64,000 nucleotides of DNA from Rhodovastum atsumiense. GTDB taxonomy: Bacteria; Pseudomonadota; Alphaproteobacteria; Acetobacterales; Acetobacteraceae. The stretch lies in the NCBI RefSeq assembly GCF_937425535.1, contig NZ_OW485601.1, forward strand, positions 1,576,501-1,640,500, read 5' to 3'. This document shows positions 26,759 through 35,703 of the stretch, one piece after another (position 1 is the stretch's first letter; every line of letters starts with the position of its first letter). The position numbers and the translations under genes were made by a program. Under the pieces are notes generated by a model. That model saw only the letters and a list, made by a program, of their open reading frames with translations. It searched no databases and had not been told where the DNA came from.

Positions 26759-27781
26759 ATGCCCGACATCCTGAGCGTGAACGGCGACGTGCCGGGCTTC
26801 GTGCGGGGCACCCGCATCCAGACCGACAAGGGCGAGCAGCCGGTGGAAACCCTGGAGCCGGGCACCGGGGTGGTAACGGCATCGGGACGGATCCGACCCA
26901 TCCTGTGGGTCGGGCGCCGGCGCCTGGAACCACGCCGCCACCCGCGCCCCGAGCTGATCCATCCCGTCCGCATCCGGCGCGGTGCCGCCGGCAATTTCCT
27001 GCCGCGCCGTGATCTGCTGGTCTCGCCCTCCCTGACGATCGGGGCGGGCAACATCACCGTCGGGGTGTGGCAACTGGTGAACGGGGCCACGCTGGCAAGC
27101 GTGGCTTCCCCCGATCCTATCGAGTACGTGCATATCGCACTGGACAGCCCGGACCTGTTGCTTGCCGAAGGCCTGCCGGCCGAGAGCCTGCACGAGGACA
27201 GGCGCGCGGGATTCGAGAACGGCGGAACGGTCATGGTGCTGCATCCGCATCTGGCCTGGCACCCCGGCGCGACGACACCACCCGAGGCAATGGTCCAGGC
27301 GCTGCGACGGCGGCTGCTGCAACGCGCCCACACCCTGGGCCATGCGATCACCCGCGACCCGGGGCTGCATCTGCGCGCCGATGGCTGGCCGCTCTCCCCG
27401 GTTCTCGTGGCCGGGCCGATGCACCGGTTCGCGCTGCCGGCCGGGGTGACTGATCTGCGGATCGTCTCGCGCGCGGGGGTGCCGGCGGAAATCGATGCCG
27501 TCTCCCAGGACCGGCGGCGACTCGGCGTGATGCTGGAGCGGATCGCACTGCGCGGGCCGCAGGGAGAACGCGAGATCCCCCCCGACGACCCGGTCCTCTC
27601 GGAAGGATTCCATCCCCACGAGCAGGCGGAGGGCCGGTCCTGGCGCTGGACCGATGGCCATGCCCGGCTGCCGGGACGGGTGCTGGCGGGCATGACCTGG
27701 GTCGATCTGTACGTGGCCGGGTCGCAATCGGCCTGGGCCGGCACCGCTCCGCCGGCGGCGCCCGTCACGCGCAGCGCCTAG
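26759..27781 (+). CDS. Hint-domain protein lacking the autoprocessing residues
   Basis: A 340-residue protein of the Hint_2 type common in Acetobacteraceae and Rhodobacteraceae. Recognisable blocks are GTRIQTDKGEQPVETLEPG, IRPILWVGRRRLEPRRHPRPE and the block containing LLAEGLPAESL, FENGG. Normally the first block begins with a Cys (CFxxGT); here it reads GFVRGT. The later SPxH block reads SPSL. Both residues needed for self-splicing or thioester formation are thus missing. The C-terminal domain with PPDDPVLSEGFHPHE and WRWTDGHARL is the usual companion. The ATG at 26759 follows GAGGA; earlier ATGs lack a site. Function unknown, possibly binding rather than processing. Confidence 0.78.
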   Translation: MPDILSVNGDVPGFVRGTRIQTDKGEQPVETLEPGTGVVTASGRIRPILWVGRRRLEPRRHPRPELIHPVRIRRGAAGNFLPRRDLLVSPSLTIGAGNITVGVWQLVNGATLASVASPDPIEYVHIALDSPDLLLAEGLPAESLHEDRRAGFENGGTVMVLHPHLAWHPGATTPPEAMVQALRRRLLQRAHTLGHAITRDPGLHLRADGWPLSPVLVAGPMHRFALPAGVTDLRIVSRAGVPAEIDAVSQDRRRLGVMLERIALRGPQGEREIPPDDPVLSEGFHPHEQAEGRSWRWTDGHARLPGRVLAGMTWVDLYVAGSQSAWAGTAPPAAPVTRSA

Positions 27782-27813
27782 GATCACGGCGGCCGGGCTG
27801 GTAGCCTGCCGCC

Positions 27814-28455
27814 ATGCCGGATTTCAGGATGGAATCGGCCGCCGGTGGCCGCGTCGCCGGTATCGACGAGGTCGGCCGCGGCCCGCTCGCCGGGCCGGTC
27901 ATGGCCGCCGCGGTGGTGATGCCACGACGGCCGCCGCGCGCGCTCGCGGCCCTTCTGGACGATTCCAAGAAACTCAGCCCGGCCCAGCGCGAGGCGGCCT
28001 TCGCCGCGCTGCTGGCGGCAAAGGCCGCCGGGACGCTGGAGATCGGCGTCGGCGCCGCGTCGGTCACCGAGATCGCGCGCCTCAACATCCTGCAGGCGGC
28101 ATTGCTGGCGATGCGGCGGGCGGTGGGACGGCTGCCCACCCTGCCCGACCTGGCCCTGGTCGACGGCAACCAGGCGCCACCGCTGCCCTGCCCGGTCCGT
28201 TGCGTGATCGGTGGTGACGGGCGCTGCCTGTCCATCGCCGCCGCCTCGATCGTTGCAAAGGTACTCCGTGACCGGGTGATGGCGCGACTCGGGCAGCGCT
28301 ATCCTGGTTACGATTGGCATCGCAATGCCGGCTACGGCACGGCCGCGCACCGGGCGGCGTTGCATGCGCTGGGGCCGACGCGACACCACCGCACCGGCTT
28401 CGGAACGGTGCGCCAGCTCAGTCTTGACCTCATCCTGGTGGAAACGGCGGATTGA
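27814..28455 (+). CDS. rnhB: Ribonuclease HII
   Basis: A 213-residue enzyme that cuts RNA in RNA-DNA hybrids and removes single ribonucleotides from DNA. Metal ligands are in [14 protein letters not shown] (D18-E19 region), LVDGNQ, and the [12 protein letters not shown] block; the later [21 protein letters not shown] is diagnostic. Length is normal. It starts 32 bp after the Hint gene and its stop is closely followed by ccrM on the same strand, so rnhB and ccrM are probably co-transcribed. Confidence 0.96.
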   Translation: MPDFRMESAAGGRVAGIDEVGRGPLAGPVMAAAVVMPRRPPRALAALLDDSKKLSPAQREAAFAALLAAKAAGTLEIGVGAASVTEIARLNILQAALLAMRRAVGRLPTLPDLALVDGNQAPPLPCPVRCVIGGDGRCLSIAAASIVAKVLRDRVMARLGQRYPGYDWHRNAGYGTAAHRAALHALGPTRHHRTGFGTVRQLSLDLILVETAD

Positions 28456-28549
28456 CGCGATCACGGGCGGCACGTTTCAACGCGATTCCGGTTGCCCGGG
28501 CGATACGTGCTCGGCCACCATCCCCCGCCCTTGCACAGCGGAGCCGAAA

Positions 28550-29641
28550 CTGCCCGAGGAGATCGTCAAGGAACTGCCGCTGGACCAGGTGATCCTGGGG
28601 GATGCCGCGCGCGTGCTCCGCATGCTGCCCGCGGCTTCGGTCGATTGCGTGTTCGCCGATCCGCCCTACAACCTGCAGCTGCGCGGTGAATTGCGACGCC
28701 CGGACGACAGCGTGGTGGACGGTGTGGACGAGGAATGGGATCGTTTCACGGACTTCGCCGCCTATGACGCCTTCACCCGCGAATGGCTGGGGGAATGCCG
28801 GAGGGTACTGCGCAAGGACGGCACATTGTGGGTGATCGGCACCTACCACAACATTTTCCGCATCGGCGCCATCCTGCAGGAGCTGGGGTTCTGGATCCTG
28901 AACGACGTGGTCTGGCGCAAGGCCAATCCGATGCCGAATTTCCGGGGGCGCCGCTTCACCAACGCGCACGAAACGCTGATCTGGGCGGCGCGCGGGCGTG
29001 AGTCCCGGCACCGGTTCAACTATCAGGCGATGAAAGCCCTGAACGACGACGTGCAGATGCGCAGCGACTGGTATTTCCCGCTCTGCACCGGCTCGGAGCG
29101 CCTGCGCAACGAGCACGGGCTGAAGCTGCACCCGACCCAGAAGCCCGAGGCATTGCTGCACCGCGTGCTGCTGGCCTGCACCCAGCCGGGCGATGTCGTG
29201 CTGGACCCGTTCCTGGGGACGGGGACCTCGGCGGCGGTGGCGAAACGACTCGCCCGCCACTTCATCGGCATCGAGCGCCACCCGGCCTATGTCGAGGCGG
29301 CGCTCGGCCGGGTCCGGCGGGTGCGTCCGGCCCCGCCCGAGGCAGTCACCGCCACCCCCACCCGGCGCGAGGCCAAGCGGGTGCCGTTCGGGGCGCTGGT
29401 GGAACGAGGGTTGCTGCCGGCGGGCACCGTGCTGACCGACCGCATGCGGCGGGTGCAGGCGGTGGTGGTCGCCGACGGCACGCTGCGCAGCGGCACGCAC
29501 CACGGCTCGATCCACCAGGTCGGGGCGGCGGTGCAGAACGCCCCATCCTGCAACGGCTGGACCTTCTGGCATATCGACCGCGACGGGACGCTGGCGGCGA
29601 TCGACACGTTGCGCGCCGGGTTGATCGCGCCGCCGGACTGA
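28550..29641 (+). CDS. ccrM: CcrM-type DNA adenine methyltransferase (GANTC)
   Basis: A solitary beta-class N6-adenine methyltransferase. In Caulobacter and relatives CcrM methylates GANTC and times cell-cycle transcription. The catalytic DPPY is in VFADPPYNLQL and the SAM-binding motif comes later as LDPFLGTGTSAAVAKR. Blocks GFWILNDVVWRKANPMPNF, NAHETLIWA and DVQMRSDW match CcrM closely, and the C-terminal domain ends SGIHQVGA-like, then NGWTFWHI. The start is unresolved. No ATG, GTG or TTG lies in frame between 28427 and 28588. CTG at 28550 has GGAG 6 nt upstream and gives 363 residues, close to the family's 358. Alternatives are ATG 28325 or 28364 (overlapping rnhB) and GTG 28589. Confidence 0.92.
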   Translation: MPEEIVKELPLDQVILGDAARVLRMLPAASVDCVFADPPYNLQLRGELRRPDDSVVDGVDEEWDRFTDFAAYDAFTREWLGECRRVLRKDGTLWVIGTYHNIFRIGAILQELGFWILNDVVWRKANPMPNFRGRRFTNAHETLIWAARGRESRHRFNYQAMKALNDDVQMRSDWYFPLCTGSERLRNEHGLKLHPTQKPEALLHRVLLACTQPGDVVLDPFLGTGTSAAVAKRLARHFIGIERHPAYVEAALGRVRRVRPAPPEAVTATPTRREAKRVPFGALVERGLLPAGTVLTDRMRRVQAVVVADGTLRSGTHHGSIHQVGAAVQNAPSCNGWTFWHIDRDGTLAAIDTLRAGLIAPPD

Positions 29642-29685
29642 CCCGGCCGAGGCCGCGCCCCGCCGGCGGCGGAGTGCGGGGGCTC

Positions 29686-30375
29686 CTATTCGACCGCGTT
29701 CTTGCCTCCGGGCAGCGCCTCGGCCATGGCGAGATGGCGTTCGAGCGAGGGCACGTTCCGCCGCGCCAGCGCCCTGAGCACCGGGTCGCTGCCCTGCTCG
29801 CCCTGCTGGCGGAACAAGACGACGGCCTTCTGGTGCGCCGTGATCTGGTTCTGGACATACGCGTCATCGAAGGCCTGGCCGGAGGCGGCGCGCAGCTTGT
29901 CCAGTTCGGCGGCGCCAGCGGCATCCGGCGCCTGCGGCACCGGCACCCCTTTGACCTGCGCAATCTGGGCAAGCTGCTGATTCATCAGCGTGTGGTCATT
30001 CACCATCTGCCGGGCGAAGTCCTTGACCGGCTCCTGCGACGCCTTGCCGGAAGCCAGCGATCCGGCGGCCACCTCGGCGAGCCCCGAATGCGCAGCCTTG
30101 GTAAGAAAGTCGATGTCGACCTGCGCGATGGTGGTATTGCCGCCCAGCGGACCTGTATTGGCCGTGCTCTGGGTCTCCGAGACCGGCACCGCGGTTCCGG
30201 CTGGAGGCGGTGCCTCGATTCCGACCGAAGAGGGCAATCCGGGCTGATGGCTGCGAATGCCGGTCGGATAAGCGGCCGGGGCCTGCGGCGCCACCTCGTT
30301 GATCGGCTGGGCGAAGGCAGCGGGCGCGAATGGAAGCGCCACGGCGGCCAGAAGCAGAAGACGAGAACCCCTCAT
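29686..30375 (-). CDS. Secreted DUF4142 protein
   Basis: A 229-residue protein with an N-terminal Sec signal (LLLLAAVALPFAPAAFAQ). A Pro/Ala-rich stretch follows to about residue 80. The DUF4142 four-helix domain then begins near IAQVDIDFLTKAAHSGLAEV and includes KDFARQMVNDHTLMNQQLAQIA. DUF4142 proteins resemble ferritin-like bundles and are mostly periplasmic with no settled function. GGGGA lies upstream of the ATG at 30375. It converges on ccrM with a 44-bp gap and follows glk by about 100 bp on the same strand (its upstream neighbour). Confidence 0.85.
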   Translation of the reverse strand: MRGSRLLLLAAVALPFAPAAFAQPINEVAPQAPAAYPTGIRSHQPGLPSSVGIEAPPPAGTAVPVSETQSTANTGPLGGNTTIAQVDIDFLTKAAHSGLAEVAAGSLASGKASQEPVKDFARQMVNDHTLMNQQLAQIAQVKGVPVPQAPDAAGAAELDKLRAASGQAFDDAYVQNQITAHQKAVVLFRQQGEQGSDPVLRALARRNVPSLERHLAMAEALPGGKNAVE

Positions 30376-30476
30376 ACGTTTCCCCTTTGTTTGGACGTGG
30401 GTTGCGAGTCTGGGGTCCTAAGCCCGGCCAACGCGATTAGATGCGGTTGTAGCCGGAACGTGAGCCCGCCGCCGGG

Positions 30477-31448
30477 TCAGGCCCGCCGCGCGGTGCCGCT
30501 CGCCAGCCGTGCCAGCCCGATGAAAGCCGGATCCGGATGGATCACCACCGCGGTCGGGATCTGCGCGAGGTACCCCGCCAACCGCCCCTTCGCCTCGAAG
30601 CGTTCCCGGAACGACGAAGCAGCCAGGAAATCGGCGAAGCGCTTCGCCATGCCGCCGGCGATCGCGACCCCGCCCCGGGCCCCGAGCGTCAGCGCGACGT
30701 TGCCCGCCACCGCCCCCAGGAAGCCACAGAACGCCTCCAGGGTCCGCAGGCTCGCCTCGCAGTCGCGCGCGAGCGCATGAGACACGATCCCGGCGGCGTC
30801 CCGCTCCGGCGCGTCGAACCCGTCCACCGCGGCCACCGCCTGATACAACTGCGCCATCCCCGGCCCGGACAGCACCCGTTCGACCGAGACATGCCCGCCC
30901 CGGTCACGCAACACCCCGATCAACGCCTCGTCACGACGGTTCTCGGCGGGCAAGGTGGCATGGCCGCCTTCCGTCACCAGCACGGTCTCGCCCGCATCCA
31001 GCCCGATCCAGGCGGCCAGGCCGAAGCCGGTGCCCGGCCCCATGATCGCCGCCGGCCCGGGCTGGCCCACCGCCCCACCCCCGATCGGGCGCAGGTCCTG
31101 CGGCCCCAGCCCGGGGATGGCCCAGCCGAGCGCCTCGAAATCATTGACGATGACGACGGATTCGAGGTCGAGCGCCTCGCGCAGTTGCGGCCCGTCCACC
31201 GCCCAGGCGGCATTGGTCATTGCCACGCGCTGTGCCTGCACCGGGCCCGCCGCCGCGATCGCCGCGCGCACCGCCCGCCGCCCGCCACCCGTCGAGGCAA
31301 GGAATGCCCGCGCCGCCGCGACCGGCGAGGCATGGTCGGCCACCGCCAGCGTGGTGACCGGACCGACGCCGCGTTCGGTCCACAGGGCGAAGCGGGCATT
31401 GGTGCCGCCGATATCGGCCAGCAGCGCAGCCGTGGTGGTGTGATCCAT
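30477..31448 (-). CDS. glk: Glucokinase
   Basis: A 323-residue bacterial-type glucokinase (ROK-less Glk family) that makes glucose-6-phosphate from glucose and ATP. The N-terminal LLADIGGTNARFALW is the phosphate-1 loop; VVIVNDFEALGWAIP carries the catalytic Asp; MGPGTGFGLA and VTEGGHATLPAE are the sugar and phosphate-2 blocks. The ATG at 31448 follows GGGAGG at good spacing; the frame extends upstream to 31496 without a site. It lies upstream of the DUF4142 gene. Confidence 0.94.
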   Translation of the reverse strand: MDHTTTAALLADIGGTNARFALWTERGVGPVTTLAVADHASPVAAARAFLASTGGGRRAVRAAIAAAGPVQAQRVAMTNAAWAVDGPQLREALDLESVVIVNDFEALGWAIPGLGPQDLRPIGGGAVGQPGPAAIMGPGTGFGLAAWIGLDAGETVLVTEGGHATLPAENRRDEALIGVLRDRGGHVSVERVLSGPGMAQLYQAVAAVDGFDAPERDAAGIVSHALARDCEASLRTLEAFCGFLGAVAGNVALTLGARGGVAIAGGMAKRFADFLAASSFRERFEAKGRLAGYLAQIPTAVVIHPDPAFIGLARLASGTARRA

Positions 31449-31619
31449 GTGCAGCCTCCCTGACGGGCCCCGCCCGCCGCCGGATCGGGTACGCACCCGG
31501 CCGGGCGGTGGCCCGGTCTGCAGATGTGCATCGATGGGCGTGGGCGAAACTCCGTGAGGCTCCGCAGGTCACGGTCCTGCGACCGGACCGCATGGCCCCG
31601 TCGTGACGGGACGATCCCG

Positions 31620-31653
31620 CCCAAGGCGCTCCCGCTGCCGGGAGAACCTTGGG
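31620..31653. terminator. Nested hairpin downstream of the molbindin gene
   Basis: Outer arms CCAAGG (31621-31626) and CCTTGG (31647-31652) enclose inner arms CTCCCG (31629-31634) and CGGGAG (31639-31644) around a 4-nt loop. It begins 10 bp past the minus-strand molbindin stop. The remaining gap to glk (31449-31619) shows nothing else recognisable. Confidence 0.5.
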
Positions 31654-31662
31654 AATCCTGGA

Positions 31663-31869
31663 TTATTTCCCGACCAGCACGTCGGACGCCTTGATCACGG
31701 CGAAGGCGGCGTCGCCGACCTTCAGGCCCAGGTCCTCGATCGCCTCGTTGGTGACCGAGGCGGTCACGGTCACGCCATGGCCGATATCGATGCCGACATG
31801 GGCGGTGGTCTGGCCCTTCACGACCGATACGACCTTACCGGGGATCTGATTGCGAGCACTCAGCTTCAT
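31663..31869 (-). CDS. Molbindin (Mop/TOBE-domain molybdate-binding protein)
   Basis: A 68-residue protein made of a single Mop/TOBE domain: MKLSARNQIPGKVVSVVKGQ, then GVTVTASVTNEAIEDLGLKVGD and AVIKASDVLVGK. Such small proteins form hexamers that store or buffer molybdate for molybdenum enzymes. The ATG at 31869 gives the standard molbindin length; the open frame extends upstream to 31965 over the GFA gene end and is rejected. It follows GFA and frmA on the same strand, about 90 bp after GFA. No modABC genes are visible. Confidence 0.9.
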   Translation of the reverse strand: MKLSARNQIPGKVVSVVKGQTTAHVGIDIGHGVTVTASVTNEAIEDLGLKVGDAAFAVIKASDVLVGK

Positions 31870-31961
31870 CGGTGCAATCCTGTTCGGTGTCGCCGGGACA
31901 TCGTCGCGCCCCGGCACCGATACGCTACCCCAGGGAGACCCCACCGACAACGCAGGCGGGG

Positions 31962-32393
31962 TCACCCGCCATCGTCGAGCGGCGGGCTGTCGCCGCTGCC
32001 GCGCGGAAAGCGGGGCAGGTCATCGGTCAGGTTCACCCAGGGCAACACCTCGCCGATATGGGTATGACGCAGCGGCACGAAGGCGGCGGGATCGTCGAAG
32101 ATGGTGACGTGCAGATCCAGTTCGTCACGGCCCTCGACCTGATAGGCGATCGAGGAGCCGCAGCGCGCACAGAAGAAGCGGCGCACCCCCGGCGAAGACT
32201 CGTAGGCCGAAGGTGGTTCCGTCTCGAACACCACCTTTTCCGCGGGAAAGCCGGCGAAGGTCACCATGGTACCGCCGGTGGCGCGCCGGCAGGAATCGCA
32301 ATGGCAGGTGGACACCCAGTTGGGCGGGCCGAGCGCATGGAAGCGCACCGCCCCGCACAGGCAATGGGCGTGATGGCTCGTGGGGCCGCCCAT
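31962..32393 (-). CDS. GFA-domain protein (glutathione-dependent formaldehyde-activating type)
   Basis: A 143-residue zinc protein of the GFA/CENP-V fold. Zinc Cys sets CLCG (12-15), CHCDSC (30-35) and FCARCGS (74-80) are complete. The prototype Gfa was reported to help formaldehyde combine with glutathione. Its ATG overlaps the stop of the S-(hydroxymethyl)glutathione dehydrogenase gene (ATGA-type), which strongly supports a shared role in formaldehyde removal. Confidence 0.88.
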   Translation of the reverse strand: MGGPTSHHAHCLCGAVRFHALGPPNWVSTCHCDSCRRATGGTMVTFAGFPAEKVVFETEPPSAYESSPGVRRFFCARCGSSIAYQVEGRDELDLHVTIFDDPAAFVPLRHTHIGEVLPWVNLTDDLPRFPRGSGDSPPLDDGG

Positions 32394-33502
32394 CAGTAGG
32401 TCACCACCGTGCGGATGCTCTCGCCGCGGCGCATCAGCTCGAACCCGTCATTGATCCGCTCGAAGGGCAGCACATGGGTGATGAGGTCGTCGATGTTGAT
32501 GCGGCCGTCCATGTACCAGTCGACGATGCGCGGCACGTCGGTGCGCCCGCGCGCACCACCGAAGGCGGTCCCCATCCACACGCGGCCGGTCACCAACTGG
32601 AACGGGCGGGTGGAGATCTCCTGGCCGGCACCGGCGACGCCGATGATGACGCTTTTCCCCCAGCCGCGATGCGCGCATTCCAGCGCCTGGCGCATCAGCG
32701 TGGGATTGCCGACGCATTCGAAGCTGTAATCCGCGCCCCCCTTGGTCAGGTTGACGAGATAGGGCACCAGGTCGCCTTCGACCTCCTTCGGATTGACGAA
32801 GTCGGTCATGCCGAATTTCTCGGCCATTTCGCGGCGTCCGGGATTGATGTCGACGCCGACGATCTGCTCGGCGCCCACCATGCGCAGGCCCTGGATGACG
32901 TTCAGCCCGATGCCGCCGAGGCCGAACACCACCGCGCGCGCCCCGGCCTCCACCTTCGCCGTGTTGATCACCGCGCCGATGCCGGTGGTGACGCCGCAGC
33001 CGATGTAGCAGACCTTGTCGAACGGCGCGTCGGGCCGGATCTTCGCCAGCGCGATCTCCGGCAGCACGGTGAAGTTCGAGAAGGTCGAGGTGCCCATGTA
33101 ATGATAGATTGGCGCGCCGTCGCAGGAGAAGCGGCTGCTGCCGTCGGGCATCACGCCCCGGCCCTGGGTCGCCCGCAGGGTGATGCACAGATTGGTCTTG
33201 CGCGAGAGGCAGTATTCGCACTGCCGGCATTCCGGCGTGTACAGGGGAATGACGTGGTCGCCCTTCTTCAGGCTGGTGACGTTGCGGCCGACATCGACCA
33301 CCACCCCGGCCCCCTCATGGCCGAGGATGGAGGGAAAGATGCCTTCCGGATCGGCGCCGGAGAGGGTGAACTCATCGGTATGGCAGATGCCGGTGGCCTT
33401 GATCTCCACCAGCACCTCGCCCTCGCGCGGGCCCTCGAGATCGACGGTTTCGAGGCTGAGCGGTGCTCCGGCGGCGCGGGCGACGGCGGCACGGGTCTGC
33501 AT
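32393..33502 (-). CDS. frmA: S-(hydroxymethyl)glutathione dehydrogenase / class III alcohol dehydrogenase
   Basis: A 369-residue zinc- and NAD-dependent dehydrogenase. It oxidises the formaldehyde-glutathione adduct and also acts as S-nitrosoglutathione reductase. Catalytic zinc ligands are in GICHTDEFTLSG and GHEGAG; structural zinc Cys in PECRQCEYCLSRKTNLC; cofactor loop GLGGIGLNVIQG; and DFVNPK, FECVGN are class III blocks. The ATG at 33502 is preferred over the frame's upstream extension to 33586. First gene of the frmA-GFA pair. In many bacteria an frmR or AfdR regulator controls it; none is seen adjacent. Confidence 0.95.
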   Translation of the reverse strand: MQTRAAVARAAGAPLSLETVDLEGPREGEVLVEIKATGICHTDEFTLSGADPEGIFPSILGHEGAGVVVDVGRNVTSLKKGDHVIPLYTPECRQCEYCLSRKTNLCITLRATQGRGVMPDGSSRFSCDGAPIYHYMGTSTFSNFTVLPEIALAKIRPDAPFDKVCYIGCGVTTGIGAVINTAKVEAGARAVVFGLGGIGLNVIQGLRMVGAEQIVGVDINPGRREMAEKFGMTDFVNPKEVEGDLVPYLVNLTKGGADYSFECVGNPTLMRQALECAHRGWGKSVIIGVAGAGQEISTRPFQLVTGRVWMGTAFGGARGRTDVPRIVDWYMDGRINIDDLITHVLPFERINDGFELMRRGESIRTVVTY

Positions 33503-33632
33503 GGATTCCCTCCCTGTCCTTGCCGGCGCGTTGGTCGCGCGGGCAAGGGCATGGTGGCGGGGAACAGCGCGGGGGATCAACCGCAAGGCCAGCCCCCCGG
33601 GTCACAAGCCGTGTCGCCGGTGTGGACCGCTC

Positions 33633-34517
33633 TCAGCCGGTAGCCCGGATCAGCTCCAGCAGCGCAGCTTCCGCGCGCGAGCGATGCCGGTCGCCGTGGC
33701 GCAGCAGCATGAACCGGCGTTCGGGACAGGCGAAGGGCAGTTCCACCAGCGCCCCGGTGGCCAGCCGCGCCGCCGCCACCAGCCGCGAGATCACCGTCGC
33801 CCCCGCCCCCGCCTCCACGGCGGCGCGCACCGCCTCGTTCGAAGGCAGTTCCATCGCCACATCCAGTTGCGCCGCCGGCACGCCCTGCCGTTCCAGCGCG
33901 TCCTCGAACACTTGCCGGGTGCCGGAGCCGCGCTCGCGCAGCACCCAGCGCGTCCCGGTGAGATCGGCGGGCGCCAGGTGCGTGCGGCCGGCCCAGGGAT
34001 GCCGCGCGCCGACCACCAGCACCAGCCGGTCGCTCGCCACCGGAATGCGCACCAGCAGCGGGTCGTCCACGTCGCCCTCGACGAAACCGAGATCGGCCTC
34101 CCCGTCCAGCACCGCGCGGGCCACCTGCGCGGTGTTGCCGATCCCCAGCGACAGGGTCACCTGCGGCCAGGTCTGCTGGAAATGATGCATCAGCGGCGGC
34201 AGCCAGTAGCCGGCGATGGTCTGGCTCGCGTGCAGCGCCAGATGGCCGCGCCGCAACCCCTGCAGCTCGTCCAGCGCCTGCACCGCCTGCCCCAGCCGCG
34301 TCAGCACCGCCTTCGCTTCCGGCAACAGCAGCCGGCCTGCCTCGGTCAGGGCGATGCCGCGGCCGACCCGGTCGAACAGCCTGAGCCCGAGGCTGCCTTC
34401 CAGCGCCGCGATGGCCGCACTTGCGGCCGACTGCGTCATGTTCAGCGTCGCCGCCGCCTGCGTCACGTGCAGGCGTTCGGCGACGGCGACGAAGACGCGC
34501 AGCTGGTCGAGGGTCAT
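33633..34517 (-). CDS. LysR-family transcriptional regulator (YeiE/CbbR-like)
   Basis: A 294-residue LysR-type regulator. The N-terminal winged helix-turn-helix is clear (DQLRVFVAVAERLHVTQAAA, then TQSAASAAIAALEGSLGLRLFDR). The effector domain includes GTRWVLRERGSGTRQVFEDAL, a pattern shared with YeiE and CbbR. It lies 7 bp downstream of the YeiH exporter gene on the same strand. In Enterobacteria YeiE is linked to yeiH and sulfite; the same pairing supports control of YeiH or of sulfur oxyanions, but no binding site was assigned. Confidence 0.88.
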   Translation of the reverse strand: MTLDQLRVFVAVAERLHVTQAAATLNMTQSAASAAIAALEGSLGLRLFDRVGRGIALTEAGRLLLPEAKAVLTRLGQAVQALDELQGLRRGHLALHASQTIAGYWLPPLMHHFQQTWPQVTLSLGIGNTAQVARAVLDGEADLGFVEGDVDDPLLVRIPVASDRLVLVVGARHPWAGRTHLAPADLTGTRWVLRERGSGTRQVFEDALERQGVPAAQLDVAMELPSNEAVRAAVEAGAGATVISRLVAAARLATGALVELPFACPERRFMLLRHGDRHRSRAEAALLELIRATG

Positions 34518-34524
34518 CGCCCGA

Positions 34525-35574
34525 TCAATACACCAGTTCGATCAGCGCCAGGCTGAAGCCCGAGATGAACAGCCAGGAGGCCGCCCCCAGGGCCAGCGGC
34601 CGCAGCCCGCGGGCGCGCAGCTTGCGCAGGTCGGTCTCCAGCCCCATTGCGGCCAGGGCCACGGTCAGCAGGAAGGTGGTGCCCGGCACCAGCAGGTCCT
34701 TTGCCGCCCCCGGCACCACGCCCAGGCTGTTCACCCCGATCAGCGCGATGAAGCCAAACACGAACCAGGGCATGGGCGCGCGGGCCTGCACCCGCCCGTG
34801 CGCATGCGCCGCCGCATGCCGGGCCGCGACCATCCCGAGCCCGAGCACCAGCGGCGCCAGCAGCATCACCCGGCTCAGCTTGGCGATGGTGCCGAATTCA
34901 CCGGCTTCCTGCCCGGCCTGGAAGCTGGCGGCCACGACCTGGGCGATCTCATGGATGGAGGCGCCGCTCCACAGCCCGAAAAGATGGGCATCCAGATGCA
35001 GCAGCCCGGGCAACGCGGGATAGAGGAACATCGACAGCGACCCGAACACGGTCACGCAGGCGACGGCATAGGCCACGTCCTCGTCGGGGGCGCGCGTCAC
35101 CGAATTGGTGGCGATCACCGCCGAGGCGCCGCAGATCGAGGTGCCCGCGGCGATCAGCTCGGCCAACCGCCGGTCCACGCCGAACAGCCGTCCGAGTGCC
35201 TTGGTGGCCAGGAAGGTGGCCAGCAGCGTGAGCACGATGATCAGCATGCCGGGGCCGCCGACGGCGATCACCTGCTGCGTGGTCAGTTGCAGGCCGAGCA
35301 GGATGATCGCCAGCCGCAGCAGCCGCCGCATGCTGAACACCACGCCCGCGCGGGCGCGCGCCGGCGTGCCGATGGTGTTGTGCAGCGCGATGCCCAGCAG
35401 GATGGCGATGATCATCGGGCTGAAGCTGTTCACGCCGGGAATGGTCCGCAGGGCATAGGCGGCGGCGGCGATGGTGACGGTCAGCAGCAGGCCGGGAACA
35501 GGACCGGACGCCCGGTGCAGCAGGGAAGCCCGTTCGGGCAGGGCGGCGGCGGCGATGGTGGTGGGTTCGGGCAT
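34525..35574 (-). CDS. YeiH-family membrane protein (putative sulfate/sulfite exporter)
   Basis: A 349-residue membrane protein with about ten hydrophobic helices. Family blocks are [44 protein letters not shown] and [13 protein letters not shown]. Members (UPF0324) are annotated as putative sulfate exporters; the best evidence is genetic in taurine/sulfoacetate degraders. First gene of a two-gene unit with the LysR regulator. The 309-bp gap above it to the end of mutY is filled mostly with repeats (35704-35880). Confidence 0.88.
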   Translation of the reverse strand: MPEPTTIAAAALPERASLLHRASGPVPGLLLTVTIAAAAYALRTIPGVNSFSPMIIAILLGIALHNTIGTPARARAGVVFSMRRLLRLAIILLGLQLTTQQVIAVGGPGMLIIVLTLLATFLATKALGRLFGVDRRLAELIAAGTSICGASAVIATNSVTRAPDEDVAYAVACVTVFGSLSMFLYPALPGLLHLDAHLFGLWSGASIHEIAQVVAASFQAGQEAGEFGTIAKLSRVMLLAPLVLGLGMVAARHAAAHAHGRVQARAPMPWFVFGFIALIGVNSLGVVPGAAKDLLVPGTTFLLTVALAAMGLETDLRKLRARGLRPLALGAASWLFISGFSLALIELVY

Positions 35575-35703
35575 CGGGGGCTCCTGGAGGCGAGGCGCGC
35601 ATGATCCGCCGGCGTCATCCAGAAAACCAACGCATGCTTTCGATGTGTTCGATCAGAGTTGTTTATGAATCGGGATCGGCGGCTATCTTGTGGAACGTTG
35701 CGA

